A stretch of 64,000 nt of DNA from CAYNRE01 sp964399535 (lineage in GTDB: Bacteria > Planctomycetota > Planctomycetia > Pirellulales > CAYNRE01). How positions within the stretch are numbered: position 1 is the stretch's first letter; the number at the start of each line of letters is the position of its first letter. The notes under the pieces were generated by a model that had not been told where the DNA came from, did no database searches, and worked only from the letters and a program-made list of their open reading frames with translations. A program made the translations under genes and the position numbers. Below are positions 41,823 to 49,580 of this stretch, piece after piece. The stretch covers positions 1-64,000 of the forward strand of contig CAYNRE010000009.1 of NCBI GenBank assembly GCA_964399535.1, in the 5' to 3' direction.

Positions 41823-43241
41823 CTACCTCCCAGTCTCCGCTCCTCGCCTCATTGCCTGTGCCGCCGAGCGCATCGCCCCTTCGGCGAAACTCGCCTCGAA
41901 CTGCTTCCGCTGCACACTCACCCCCTCGGCCAGCGCCAGCCAGATCGGGTCCTGCGACCCGCGCGCCAGCGCGCTCCAATCCACCTCACCCCACCATCCC
42001 AATTCCGCCGCGGCCCGCTCGGGCGTCACCATCTCCGCCGCGTACCGCCGATACAGCCACACGCTCACGTCGGCCGCCTGGTCCACGGTCAAGCCGCCGC
42101 TAGCCCGCGCGATTCCCTCGCGCCAATCCTCCCGGTCGCGTGCCAGTTGCCGTTCCAGGTCGCGCTCGTAGAATGCGGCCGCCTTCTCGGCGCCAGCCGG
42201 GCTCCCCACCAACAAGTCCACGCGCCCCCGCAGCAGCCACCGCTGGTCGTTCTCGAACGGCTGCAATAGGTTCTGCCGGTGACACGCCACGCACGACAGC
42301 CACGGCGCCAACACGCCCCCGTCGCCATGCGCGTCGGTGTGGTCCTTGGCGATCACGTCGGGCACCGTCCGCGTCAGCCGGTTCGCCCCGTCAAACAGCA
42401 GCATCCGCGGCAATCCCTCCGTGGGTCCGGCCAGGAAGTGCTCGCTCGCGTCGTACTTGCCGCCCAGCGGGTTTCGAAAAGGGTCGCGATCCCCGGTATT
42501 CGCTTCGTAGTCCTCGGTCTTCCAGGCCGATCCCAGCGCGCCGCGCCGCCATCGAATCCGTCGCGCCTTGAGCGTTACATTCGATCGCCACAGGTTCGCC
42601 CAACCCTCGGCCGCCAGTGCGTCGGTCCGCTCCACGTCTACTCCCAAGTCCGCGTACACCTCGTCCGCGGTGCGCCCGGCAACGCCGGCCAGTTCGTAAT
42701 AAAAACCCCCGTCACGCGTGGTGCAGCACTTCGAAAACCACCAGTCGCCTCGGACCACGGCTCCCACGCTGCCGCTCAGCGCGCGCACCTCGGCCGCCAC
42801 CTTCAAGTCCACCCAGCCCCCGTCGGTAATCACTCGCTCGCGCTGGCCGTTCGCCGGATTGATCACCTCGGCCGTTAGGTGGAAATACGGCTCGCCCCCT
42901 TCACGCACCACCAGGTCCCACAGATCCGCGGGCCACCCCACCCGCGCTAGATCCAACCGCCACAAACCCAACGCCGAGTCCACCTCCGTCAGCCGCACGA
43001 TCCTGGGCCGTCGGCTCGCCAGGTTCACCGCCAATCCCAACGCCGACTCGGCTGCCGGGCGCTCCGCTTCCGCCAGGTTTCCCAGCCATAGGTAGCGCGC
43101 CGTCCCGCGCAGTTCCGCGGGCAACGCTGCCAGGTCCTCCGCCACCGCGGCTAGCGCAGCCGCTGGCCCCACAGCCAACAAACCGCCGATCAACCAACCG
43201 CTTACCATTCCCAGCGCTCGCGTCATTGTTTGCCGGTCCAT
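41823..43241 (-). CDS. exported haem-binding protein with cytochrome c motif, 472 residues
   Basis: Start at 43241 (MDRQTMTRALGMVSGWLIGG) gives a signal peptide. A single CVACH haem motif occurs in WLSCVACHRQNLLQPFENDQ at about residue 310. The surrounding domain resembles the large planctomycete cytochrome-like proteins: LPAELRGTARYLWLGNLAEA near the start, SKCCTTRDGGFYYELAGVAG in the middle. It ends beside the small cytochrome. Electron transfer or haem-dependent catalysis in the periplasm is likely; the partner is unknown. Confidence 0.7.
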   Translation of the reverse strand: MDRQTMTRALGMVSGWLIGGLLAVGPAAALAAVAEDLAALPAELRGTARYLWLGNLAEAERPAAESALGLAVNLASRRPRIVRLTEVDSALGLWRLDLARVGWPADLWDLVVREGGEPYFHLTAEVINPANGQRERVITDGGWVDLKVAAEVRALSGSVGAVVRGDWWFSKCCTTRDGGFYYELAGVAGRTADEVYADLGVDVERTDALAAEGWANLWRSNVTLKARRIRWRRGALGSAWKTEDYEANTGDRDPFRNPLGGKYDASEHFLAGPTEGLPRMLLFDGANRLTRTVPDVIAKDHTDAHGDGGVLAPWLSCVACHRQNLLQPFENDQRWLLRGRVDLLVGSPAGAEKAAAFYERDLERQLARDREDWREGIARASGGLTVDQAADVSVWLYRRYAAEMVTPERAAAELGWWGEVDWSALARGSQDPIWLALAEGVSVQRKQFEASFAEGAMRSAAQAMRRGAETGR

Positions 43242-43280
43242 CAACCGTCCACCCCGCGACACCCTCGTCTCAGGGCTCGC

Positions 43281-44324
43281 CTACAGCGAGCCCGGCACGA
43301 ACACCATCGCCCCTTCCACGGCTCGCCCTCCCAGCCGTACCGTGGTCGCAATCCGAATCTCCGGCAGCGCCGGTTCCGGCTCCTCCTCTCCCACCACGCG
43401 CGCCGGGTCGATCAATCCATACCCGTATCCGCTGTCGCGTCCCGTGGGTCCCGCGTCGCGCGCCGTGCGCTGCAAGTGCTCGACCAGCTCCGCTTGATTC
43501 GTCAGTGGCGTTCCACCTCCGTCGCGCCGATGTTTCGCCAGCGCCAGCGCCACCACCCCGGAAACGAACGGCGTCGCCATGCTCGTCCCCGACAGCCGCG
43601 CATACCCGCCGTCCAAGTAAGTCGACAACACATTCACCCCCGGCCCGCATACATCCACCTGCGGTCCCCGGCTCGAAAAATCCGCCAGCCGCCCCGCCTC
43701 ATCCACCGCCCCCACGGCCACCGCCAATTCCTCCCAGGCCGCAGGATACCCCACCGAATTCGCGCGGCCATCGTTTCCCGCGGCGCAAACCACCAGGCGA
43801 CCTGCGCTCACCGCCCGCCGCAGCGCCGCCTCAATTTCACGGCTCGGCACCGGGCTCCCCAGGCTCATGCTCAGCACATCGGCCCCCGCCTCCACCGCCC
43901 AGTCGATCCCCGCCGCCACCTGCCGCGCGTCTCCCGCGCCGTTGTCTCCCAACACCTTCCCCACCAGCAGCCGGCACTCCGGCGCCACCCCCACCACTCC
44001 CACCGAGTTCTCCCTCGCTCCAATGGTCCCCGCCGTGTGCGTTCCATGCCCCTGCCGGTCCAGCGGCCCCGCGACCGATCCCGTGAAGTCCCGCGCCGCC
44101 TCAATCGCCCCGGCCAGGTCCGGGTGGCCCGCGTCAATGCCCGTGTCCAGCACGGCGACCCGTATCCCCTCGCCCCTCGTCCGCCGCCATTGATTGGGAA
44201 TCCCTCCGAGCTTCAACCCCCAGTCAATCGTCTCGGCCAACGTCAGACACACCTCTTCCACGGTCACCGGCGGCAGGCGAACTCCGATTCCACTCCGCCC
44301 GGCAGCTCCTCCATTCGCTCTCAT
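43281..44324 (-). CDS. subtilisin-like (S8) serine peptidase without signal peptide
   Basis: A 347-residue protein started at MRANGG with GAGGAGG ribosome site (44334-44340). Catalytic residues are Asp60 (VAVLDTGID), His93 (QGHGTHTAG), oxyanion Asn184 (AAGNDG) and Ser248 (SGTSMATP). The N-terminal 50 residues could be a short pro-region. A small beta tail follows the catalytic domain. No signal peptide or membrane anchor is seen, so export would need another route or lysis. It sits next to a membrane/coiled-coil protein in a position where phages keep lysis genes. Confidence 0.88.
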   Translation of the reverse strand: MRANGGAAGRSGIGVRLPPVTVEEVCLTLAETIDWGLKLGGIPNQWRRTRGEGIRVAVLDTGIDAGHPDLAGAIEAARDFTGSVAGPLDRQGHGTHTAGTIGARENSVGVVGVAPECRLLVGKVLGDNGAGDARQVAAGIDWAVEAGADVLSMSLGSPVPSREIEAALRRAVSAGRLVVCAAGNDGRANSVGYPAAWEELAVAVGAVDEAGRLADFSSRGPQVDVCGPGVNVLSTYLDGGYARLSGTSMATPFVSGVVALALAKHRRDGGGTPLTNQAELVEHLQRTARDAGPTGRDSGYGYGLIDPARVVGEEEPEPALPEIRIATTVRLGGRAVEGAMVFVPGSL

Positions 44325-44326
44325 CG

Positions 44327-44749
44327 CTAACGGCCTCCTCGCACCGCGCGCCACAACGAAATCAGTTGCAGCACCACCGGCAACCACAGGGCCAGCGATT
44401 GCGCCTCCACTTCCAGCGCCGCGCTCTCGGTCGACCACACTTCGCTCCCGCTCGTCGCTTGCATTGCCATCCGCGGCGGCCCCTCCTCCCAGCTCGCCAC
44501 AAACCGCACGATCGATTGCACCACCTCCCACAGCGCGTCGTTGGTCAACAACGACCGCAACCGGCCCGTCCACGCCGGATCCGCCCCTAGCAGCTCCCCG
44601 ATCCGAATCGCCAGCTCGATTCCCCGCCGAAGAGTCGCCCCGTCACTCCAATTCCCATCCAACTCCTGCAGCCCGCGCACCACCTGGGCCAGTTCGCGCC
44701 ACTGATTCCACTTGCTCCAGCCCAGTTCCAAGGCCACCACGTCCGCCAT
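44327..44749 (-). CDS. hypothetical protein, 140 residues
   Basis: A Trp-rich helical protein (LELGWSKWNQWRELAQVVRG; DALWEVVQSIVRFVASWEEG) ending in a hydrophobic helix and basic residues (LWLPVVLQLISLWRAVRGGR) that may attach it to the membrane. It lies between the holin-like gene and the subtilase. No family is recognised. Confidence 0.55.
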   Translation of the reverse strand: MADVVALELGWSKWNQWRELAQVVRGLQELDGNWSDGATLRRGIELAIRIGELLGADPAWTGRLRSLLTNDALWEVVQSIVRFVASWEEGPPRMAMQATSGSEVWSTESAALEVEAQSLALWLPVVLQLISLWRAVRGGR

Positions 44750-44828
44750 ACCGTTGCTCCCGCTTCGTTGTTCCCGTCTGAATTCGCGCCCCCGCGTCGC
44801 GCCCCCGGTCCTGCGGCGGCCCGGCCGT

Positions 44829-45110
44829 CTATTTCCGGCTCGCCCGCAACTCGGCCGTCAGTTCATGCAGCGCCTCGGCCATCCCCATGCTGTCGGCGTG
44901 TCGCTGCATCCGCTCCTCGGCCAGTTCCTCGCGGAATACCTCCCGGTCTCGCCGAAACTCCTGCCGCTCGTTCTTCAGCTCCTCCCGAAAACTTCGCACC
45001 AGGCTTGGAATCGTTCGCGTTGCCGTGAACCAGGCGAACCAACCCAAAAGTGCCGTCGCCGTCAGGTTTCCCACGTCCTCCCACGGCCACACCCCCGTCT
45101 CTCGCCCCAT
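44829..45110 (-). CDS. holin-like membrane/coiled-coil protein, 93 residues
   Basis: Start at 45110 (MGRETGVWPWEDVGNLTATA). One transmembrane helix (about 14-35, ATALLGWFAWFTATRTI) is followed by a long charged coiled coil (SFREELKNERQEFRRDREVF and on). The form is that of small phage holin-associated or spanin-like proteins. It is the first gene of the cluster after the terminator at 45168-45210. Confidence 0.6.
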   Translation of the reverse strand: MGRETGVWPWEDVGNLTATALLGWFAWFTATRTIPSLVRSFREELKNERQEFRRDREVFREELAEERMQRHADSMGMAEALHELTAELRASRK

Positions 45111-45167
45111 CGCTGTGCCCTCGCCTGCGCACCCGCCAGGCGGCCCGCCAGCCGCTCTTCGGCGCAT

Positions 45168-45210
45168 AAAAAAAGCCCGCCGTCGTCTCGCTCAGACGAC
45201 TTCGGGCTCG
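45168..45210 (-). terminator. Rho-independent terminator upstream of the phage-derived cluster
   Basis: On the minus strand AGCCCG/CGGGCT and GTCGTCT/AGACGAC stems form a long hairpin (45208-45174) followed by seven T residues (45174-45168). It should stop transcripts from the HD-domain gene and isolate the cluster. Confidence 0.88.
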
Positions 45211-45240
45211 TAAGGTACCCAAGCTACGCTCAGGCCCTGC

Positions 45241-45273
45241 GGATACCGCGGCTCATCGTTCGTCTCGGTATCC
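45241..45273. promoter_or_regulatory. 8-bp inverted repeat before the cluster
   Basis: GGATACCG (45241-45248) and CGGTATCC (45266-45273) are perfect reverse complements 17 nt apart. The site lies between the HD gene and the terminator. It may be an operator or RNA hairpin; nothing else in the stretch is clear. Confidence 0.35.
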
Positions 45274-45311
45274 TAAAAACCTTGCTGGCCGGATTTCAAT
45301 TCCAGGCTTCC

Positions 45312-45887
45312 TCATTGGGTCGCCAATTGCTCCAACTCGGCGATCGCACCGCTCAGCGCCCGCGTCAACCGTTCGTCCACCCGCCCCGCCAGCACCGCGG
45401 CCATCGACCGGTAATACCACAGCGTCCCCTCGCGCCCCCCGCGAAACCGGCCCCACAAACCCTCCCCCTCCTGTCGATAGTCCGCCACCAGGCATCGAGC
45501 GTTGTGCAGCTTGTCGGCCGCGGTCACTAATAGCACGCTTTCCCCGGCCGATTTCATCCGCTCCAGGTGCCGCTCCTTCCGTGCCCGCCAAGCTGGCTTC
45601 GGTTCCCCCGCGGCGTCGCTGCATCCCGCCACGATCTCCGCGACCCGCTCTCCAAATCGCCGCCGAATCTCCTCCCCGATGCCCCGCTCGCCGTGGTCCT
45701 CCACCGCGTCGTGCAATAGCGCCGCGATCACCGTCTCCTCGTCTCCCCCATGCTCCAGCACCAGGCTCGCCACCGCTAACAGGTGCGCGGCATACGGCAC
45801 TTCGCTCCCCTTTCGCACCTGCGCACCGTGCACCTGAAGCGCGTATCCCACCGCCTCCTCAAACCGTTTCCCCAGCCGCACGCCCAT
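45312..45887 (-). CDS. HD-domain hydrolase (SpoT/Mesh1 type)
   Basis: A 191-residue protein from ATG 45887. The metal-binding HD set is visible: VHGAQVRKGSEVPYAAHLLA, then VIAALLHDAVEDHG and VTAADKLHNARCLVADY. This is the pattern of stand-alone (p)ppGpp hydrolases or related nucleotide phosphohydrolases. No synthetase domain is present. It lies next to the EEP-family gene and upstream of a terminator. Confidence 0.85.
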   Translation of the reverse strand: MGVRLGKRFEEAVGYALQVHGAQVRKGSEVPYAAHLLAVASLVLEHGGDEETVIAALLHDAVEDHGERGIGEEIRRRFGERVAEIVAGCSDAAGEPKPAWRARKERHLERMKSAGESVLLVTAADKLHNARCLVADYRQEGEGLWGRFRGGREGTLWYYRSMAAVLAGRVDERLTRALSGAIAELEQLATQ

Positions 45888-45913
45888 GTCCGTTCTTGCT
45901 CCCCCCGCCCCGA

Positions 45914-46921
45914 TCAACGCTCCTGCCAGGGTCGACTCGCCATCCGGTTGCCTGCTTCGCCTTCTCGCGCGCTGAACTCCGCCCAGACCGGCAAATGGTC
46001 CGAAACGGCCAGCGCCTCCTCGACCGTCAAGTTGAACTCGCGCACCAGGTCCAATACCCCCGACCGCCCCGTATACTCCACCGTCGCCAGCCGCCCAAAC
46101 ACCAGGTTGTCCAACATGGTCGTCCCCCGGGTATTCGTCGGAATCCCGCTGATCGCCCAACCAATATCCGGGATCAACGCCACGTCTCCCAGGTAATGCT
46201 CGTCCACGTTGAAATCTCCCACCAGCAACACGTCGTCTTCACCCCGTCCGTCATTGCGCACCGCCCGGTACACGTCGTCGAGCACATTCACTTCGCTCCG
46301 CGCCTCGTCCGGATCGGTGTGCACGTTGATGAGCGTAAAGGTAAACGCCCGTTGCGGCTCCGAAAGCCGCGCGCGAAAAGGCGCCACCAGCGGCTCCCGG
46401 TGCAACAAATCATCCGGATCGTGCACCGTGTAAACCGCCTCGGCGTCGGTTTCGATCGTCTCCCGGTTGTAAACGAAGGCGTACTGCTCCTTCGAGTCGG
46501 TCCGCCCCAGCCGCGGGCCGATCAGCCAGTCGTAGTGCCCGCCCCCCTCGTTCACCGCGGCCACCAACCTCGGCAATATGTCTTGCCCCTTCGACCTCAC
46601 CTCCTGAATCGCCGTTACGTCGAACCGCCGCAGCACCTGCGCCAGCACCCGCACCACCGCCGGCTGGTCCATCTTCTGTTCGCCCAACACCTGAATGTTG
46701 AACGATGCAATCCGGATCGTCCCCTCGGTCCGAGCCGGCGTCGTTAAGCCCGCCCTACCGCGATCCGCCTTCGTGCTCGAGGCTCCGCGCGATACAACCT
46801 CGAGCTGGTCCAGTCCCCGTATCTCGAAGTTCTTCAGAAACATCCCCAGCCCGGCGGCGATCACCGCCGCCAGCGCGATCCTCAACTTGGTCACGACACC
46901 CTCCTTGGCGTCCTGGCCCAT
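45914..46921 (-). CDS. endonuclease/exonuclease/phosphatase (DNase I-like) family protein
   Basis: A 335-residue protein from MGQDAKEGVV (46921); an inner GTG (VTKLRIALAA) is also possible. A membrane or export helix (LRIALAAVIAAGLGMFLKNF) lies at residues about 10-30. Catalytic signatures are IRIASFNIQVLG, FDVTAIQEVRS, LLVGDFNVDEHY and the closing SDHLPVWAEF. It would cleave phosphodiesters of DNA or lipids on the outer side of the membrane. Substrate unknown. Confidence 0.85.
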   Translation of the reverse strand: MGQDAKEGVVTKLRIALAAVIAAGLGMFLKNFEIRGLDQLEVVSRGASSTKADRGRAGLTTPARTEGTIRIASFNIQVLGEQKMDQPAVVRVLAQVLRRFDVTAIQEVRSKGQDILPRLVAAVNEGGGHYDWLIGPRLGRTDSKEQYAFVYNRETIETDAEAVYTVHDPDDLLHREPLVAPFRARLSEPQRAFTFTLINVHTDPDEARSEVNVLDDVYRAVRNDGRGEDDVLLVGDFNVDEHYLGDVALIPDIGWAISGIPTNTRGTTMLDNLVFGRLATVEYTGRSGVLDLVREFNLTVEEALAVSDHLPVWAEFSAREGEAGNRMASRPWQER

Positions 46922-47142
46922 CAAACGGCCCGCTCTCACCCTGCACTTCCTCAGGCCGGCTCCCAGACCCGGCCACCCAGTGCTGGGTCGGCACCTATAC
47001 GTCAATCCTCCCTAGCGCCTCTAGACCAATTCTTTCGGGCCGCATCCCTTGCTTGCCCCTCTACTACACCTCCCGCAAATCCACTCCCCGTCACCCGATT
47101 ACCCAAGCCTCCTCGCTTCCGCCAGCAGGTCCCCCCCCGCGC

Positions 47143-47652
47143 TCAGCGCCGCGCCTCGCGAACCAGGTGTCCAAGCTCCGGTAGAATCAGTCTCTCCATC
47201 GCCAGCCGGATGCCCGCCGGAGAGCCCGGCATGGTCAATACCACCGTCGTTCCGATCAGCCCTCCCACCGCTCGGCTCAGCATCGCGGCCGCCCCCACCT
47301 CCGCGAAACTCAACATCCGCAATAGCTCTCCGTAGCCCGGTAACTCCGATCCAAGCATCGCTTGAATCGTGGGCACCGTCTGGTCGCGCGAACTGATCCC
47401 CGTGCCCCCCGTCAGCAGAATCACATCCACTGCCGAATCCCCCGCCCACTGGCTCACCAAATGCCGCAGAAAGCGGGGCTCGTCCTTCACAATCTCGCGG
47501 CACACTACCCGCTGCCCCGCCGCCTCGAGCAGCTCCACCAACAGGGCTCCGCCCCGATCGGTTTCCAGCGTCCGGGTGTCGCTCACGGTGATTACCCCGC
47601 AGCCCACCTGCCGTGGGGCCTCCCCGCGGTGTGCCGCTACGGTCTCGCTCAT
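47143..47652 (-). CDS. molybdopterin biosynthesis protein MoaB/MogA family
   Basis: A 169-residue protein from MSETVAAHRG. Family motifs are CGVITVSDTRTLETDRGG, VILLTGGTGISSRDQTVPTI and VVLTMPGSPAGIRLAMERLI. MogA/MoaB adenylates molybdopterin before molybdate insertion. The gene stands alone here, divergent from the HEAT-repeat gene, without other molybdenum cofactor genes in view. Confidence 0.9.
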   Translation of the reverse strand: MSETVAAHRGEAPRQVGCGVITVSDTRTLETDRGGALLVELLEAAGQRVVCREIVKDEPRFLRHLVSQWAGDSAVDVILLTGGTGISSRDQTVPTIQAMLGSELPGYGELLRMLSFAEVGAAAMLSRAVGGLIGTTVVLTMPGSPAGIRLAMERLILPELGHLVREARR

Positions 47653-47803
47653 CGGTTTTCTCCCTGTTCGATCGGCCCGTCGGCCTACGACCCTTCCAGA
47701 TCTCCTAACCCCACCTCGGCCGTGCGTCCCCGGCACCTCCCACGTATACTAGTTTCCAGTGGTTCTGGCCCCACGGTTCAACCCTCTCCGGCTCGGTTTC
47801 GTC

Positions 47804-49039
47804 ATGCGCATCGGCGGGTTACTGCTCCTGCTCATCGGGCTCCAATCACTCGCCCGGGCCGATGTCTTTCTGCTTCGCTCGGGCGGCCGCATCGAGGGCC
47901 AACTGCAAAACCCCGACGAAATCCCCCGCCAGGTCTACATCATCGAAACGCCCGTCGGCGTCCAGCTTACCCTCGAGCGTCAGGCCGTGGCCCGCGTGCT
48001 TCGCCAGTCCGACGATCTGGCCACCTACCTGGCCAAAGCACCCTCCGTTCCCGATACCGTCGACCGCCAGTGGCAACTCGCCGAGTGGTGTCGCCAACAC
48101 CATCTAGGTACCCAGCGCCGCGTTCATCTCGAGCGCGTTATCGAGCTCGACCCCGACCACGCCCAGGCCCGTCGAGCCCTCGGCTACAGCCTCATCGACG
48201 GCCAATGGCACACCCAAGACCAGCTCATGGCCTCACGCGGCTACGTGCGCTACAAAGGTCGCTGGGTCTTGCCTCAAGAGGTCGAGATCAGCCAGCGCAA
48301 CCGCAAGCTCGAACTCGCCGAAAAGGAATGGCGCGTTCGTCTTAAGCGCTACACCGCCTGGCTCTCCGATCCCGATCGCGCGGCCGAGGCTCGCTCCCTC
48401 ATCGCGGCCATCGACGACCCCTTCGCCATTCCCGCCCTCCGCGACTGGATCGCCTCCGATCCCCTGGTCGAGCACCGCCAACTCGCGTTGGAAACCATTG
48501 CCCGCTTCTCCGAAGCCCCCGTGGTCGATTGCCTGGTCGAGGTCTCTCTCAGCGATCCCGACCTCGAACTCCGCCGCACCGCCCTGGAACTCATCGGTCG
48601 CCACGACAAGGCCCGCGCCGTCTCCCAATACATCCAGCATCTCAAAAGCAAACAGAACCAAACCGTCAACGACGCCGCCTACGCCTTGGCCTCGCTCGGC
48701 GATTCCGCCGCAGTCGGCCCGCTCATCGATTCCCTGGTCACCTCCCACAAATTCATCGTCCAGCCCAGCAACGCCGGCCAGCAAACCGCCACCTTCGTCA
48801 ATCCCAACTCCACCGGCGGCGCTACCAACGTGCCCAACGCCAATTTCTTCGGCGGCAACGCCGGCGGAATCACCATGGGCGGCGGCCCCAAGGTGGTCTC
48901 TCAAAAGTTTCAGAATCGCGACGTCCTCGACGCCCTGATCGCGCTCACCCGGCAAAACTTCGAGTACGACATCCGCTCCTGGAAAGCCTGGTTCGCCGCC
49001 CAGCAGAAAAGCCAAAGCCTCGACGCTCGTCGCGACTAG
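47804..49039 (+). CDS. exported HEAT-repeat protein
   Basis: A 411-residue protein. The start at 47804 (MRIGGLLLLLIGLQSLARAD) gives a signal peptide. A small beta domain follows (VFLLRSGGRIEGQLQNPDEI), then TPR-like sequence (about 95-150) and HEAT-type repeats (about 210-310: FAIPALRDWIASDPLVEHRQ, VVDCLVEVSLSDPDLELRRT). An Asn/Gly-rich loop and a final helical region end it. It probably acts as a periplasmic scaffold. Confidence 0.8.
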   Translation: MRIGGLLLLLIGLQSLARADVFLLRSGGRIEGQLQNPDEIPRQVYIIETPVGVQLTLERQAVARVLRQSDDLATYLAKAPSVPDTVDRQWQLAEWCRQHHLGTQRRVHLERVIELDPDHAQARRALGYSLIDGQWHTQDQLMASRGYVRYKGRWVLPQEVEISQRNRKLELAEKEWRVRLKRYTAWLSDPDRAAEARSLIAAIDDPFAIPALRDWIASDPLVEHRQLALETIARFSEAPVVDCLVEVSLSDPDLELRRTALELIGRHDKARAVSQYIQHLKSKQNQTVNDAAYALASLGDSAAVGPLIDSLVTSHKFIVQPSNAGQQTATFVNPNSTGGATNVPNANFFGGNAGGITMGGGPKVVSQKFQNRDVLDALIALTRQNFEYDIRSWKAWFAAQQKSQSLDARRD

Positions 49040-49074
49040 CTCTTTCTTGCCCCCTCCTTCCCCCCGGAAATCCC

Positions 49075-49449
49075 ATGCCGACCGTGGCCATCCTCGGTGC
49101 CAGCTCGAATCTCGCCAAATTCGGCAACAAATCGGTCCGCGCCCACCAGGCCGCTGGCTACCAGGTCATCCCGGTCAATCCACAGGGGGGCCAAATCGAG
49201 GGGCTCACCGTCGCCTCCTCGCTCGCCGATCTTCCGCGCCGACTCGATCGGATCAGCATTTACCTGCCGCCACAGCTCACCCGCGCCGCGCTCCCAGAGA
49301 TCGCCCCCCTCGACGCGGCCGAGGTCTATTTCAACCCCGGAACCTACACGCCCGAAATCCTGGCCGAAGCCCGCCAGCTCGGCATCGCGGTCATCGACGA
49401 TTGCAGCATCGTCGCCCTGGGCTACTCTCCCAGCCAGTTTCCGGGCTGA
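49075..49449 (+). CDS. CoA-binding (YccU-like) protein
   Basis: A 124-residue Rossmann-fold protein: MPTVAILGASSNLAKFGNKS, then AGYQVIPVNPQGGQIEGLTV and YLPPQLTRAALPEIAPLDAA. It has the GASSN nucleotide loop and the CoA-binding domain of succinyl-CoA synthetase-like stand-alone proteins. Substrate unknown. It follows the HEAT gene by 35 nt. Confidence 0.85.
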   Translation: MPTVAILGASSNLAKFGNKSVRAHQAAGYQVIPVNPQGGQIEGLTVASSLADLPRRLDRISIYLPPQLTRAALPEIAPLDAAEVYFNPGTYTPEILAEARQLGIAVIDDCSIVALGYSPSQFPG

Positions 49450-49580
49450 ACGCGCCCCACCGGCATCGGGTTCGCCCGGCTGCCAGTCACCACTCGCTTC
49501 GGGGCATCAGTCGGTTCCCTGGGCCAGTCCGCCCGGTCGCCACGGCCCCTCCGCCGCCCGTGCCCTACTCCGCTCGTGCC

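Larger units (their letters stand above)
22317..45110 (-). mobile_element. phage-derived structural gene cluster (GTA-like or domesticated prophage)
   Basis: About 30 minus-strand genes include terminase subunits, portal, protease/scaffold, capsid, connectors and tail tube in phage order, mixed with cytochromes, a subtilase and glycosyltransferases. Genes are tightly packed with many ATGA overlaps and are intact. No integrase, replication, tape-measure, baseplate or recognised lysis-enzyme gene is seen, and no flanking att repeat was found by eye. Limits are set by the 45168-45210 terminator and the convergent XRE gene. Confidence 0.7.
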
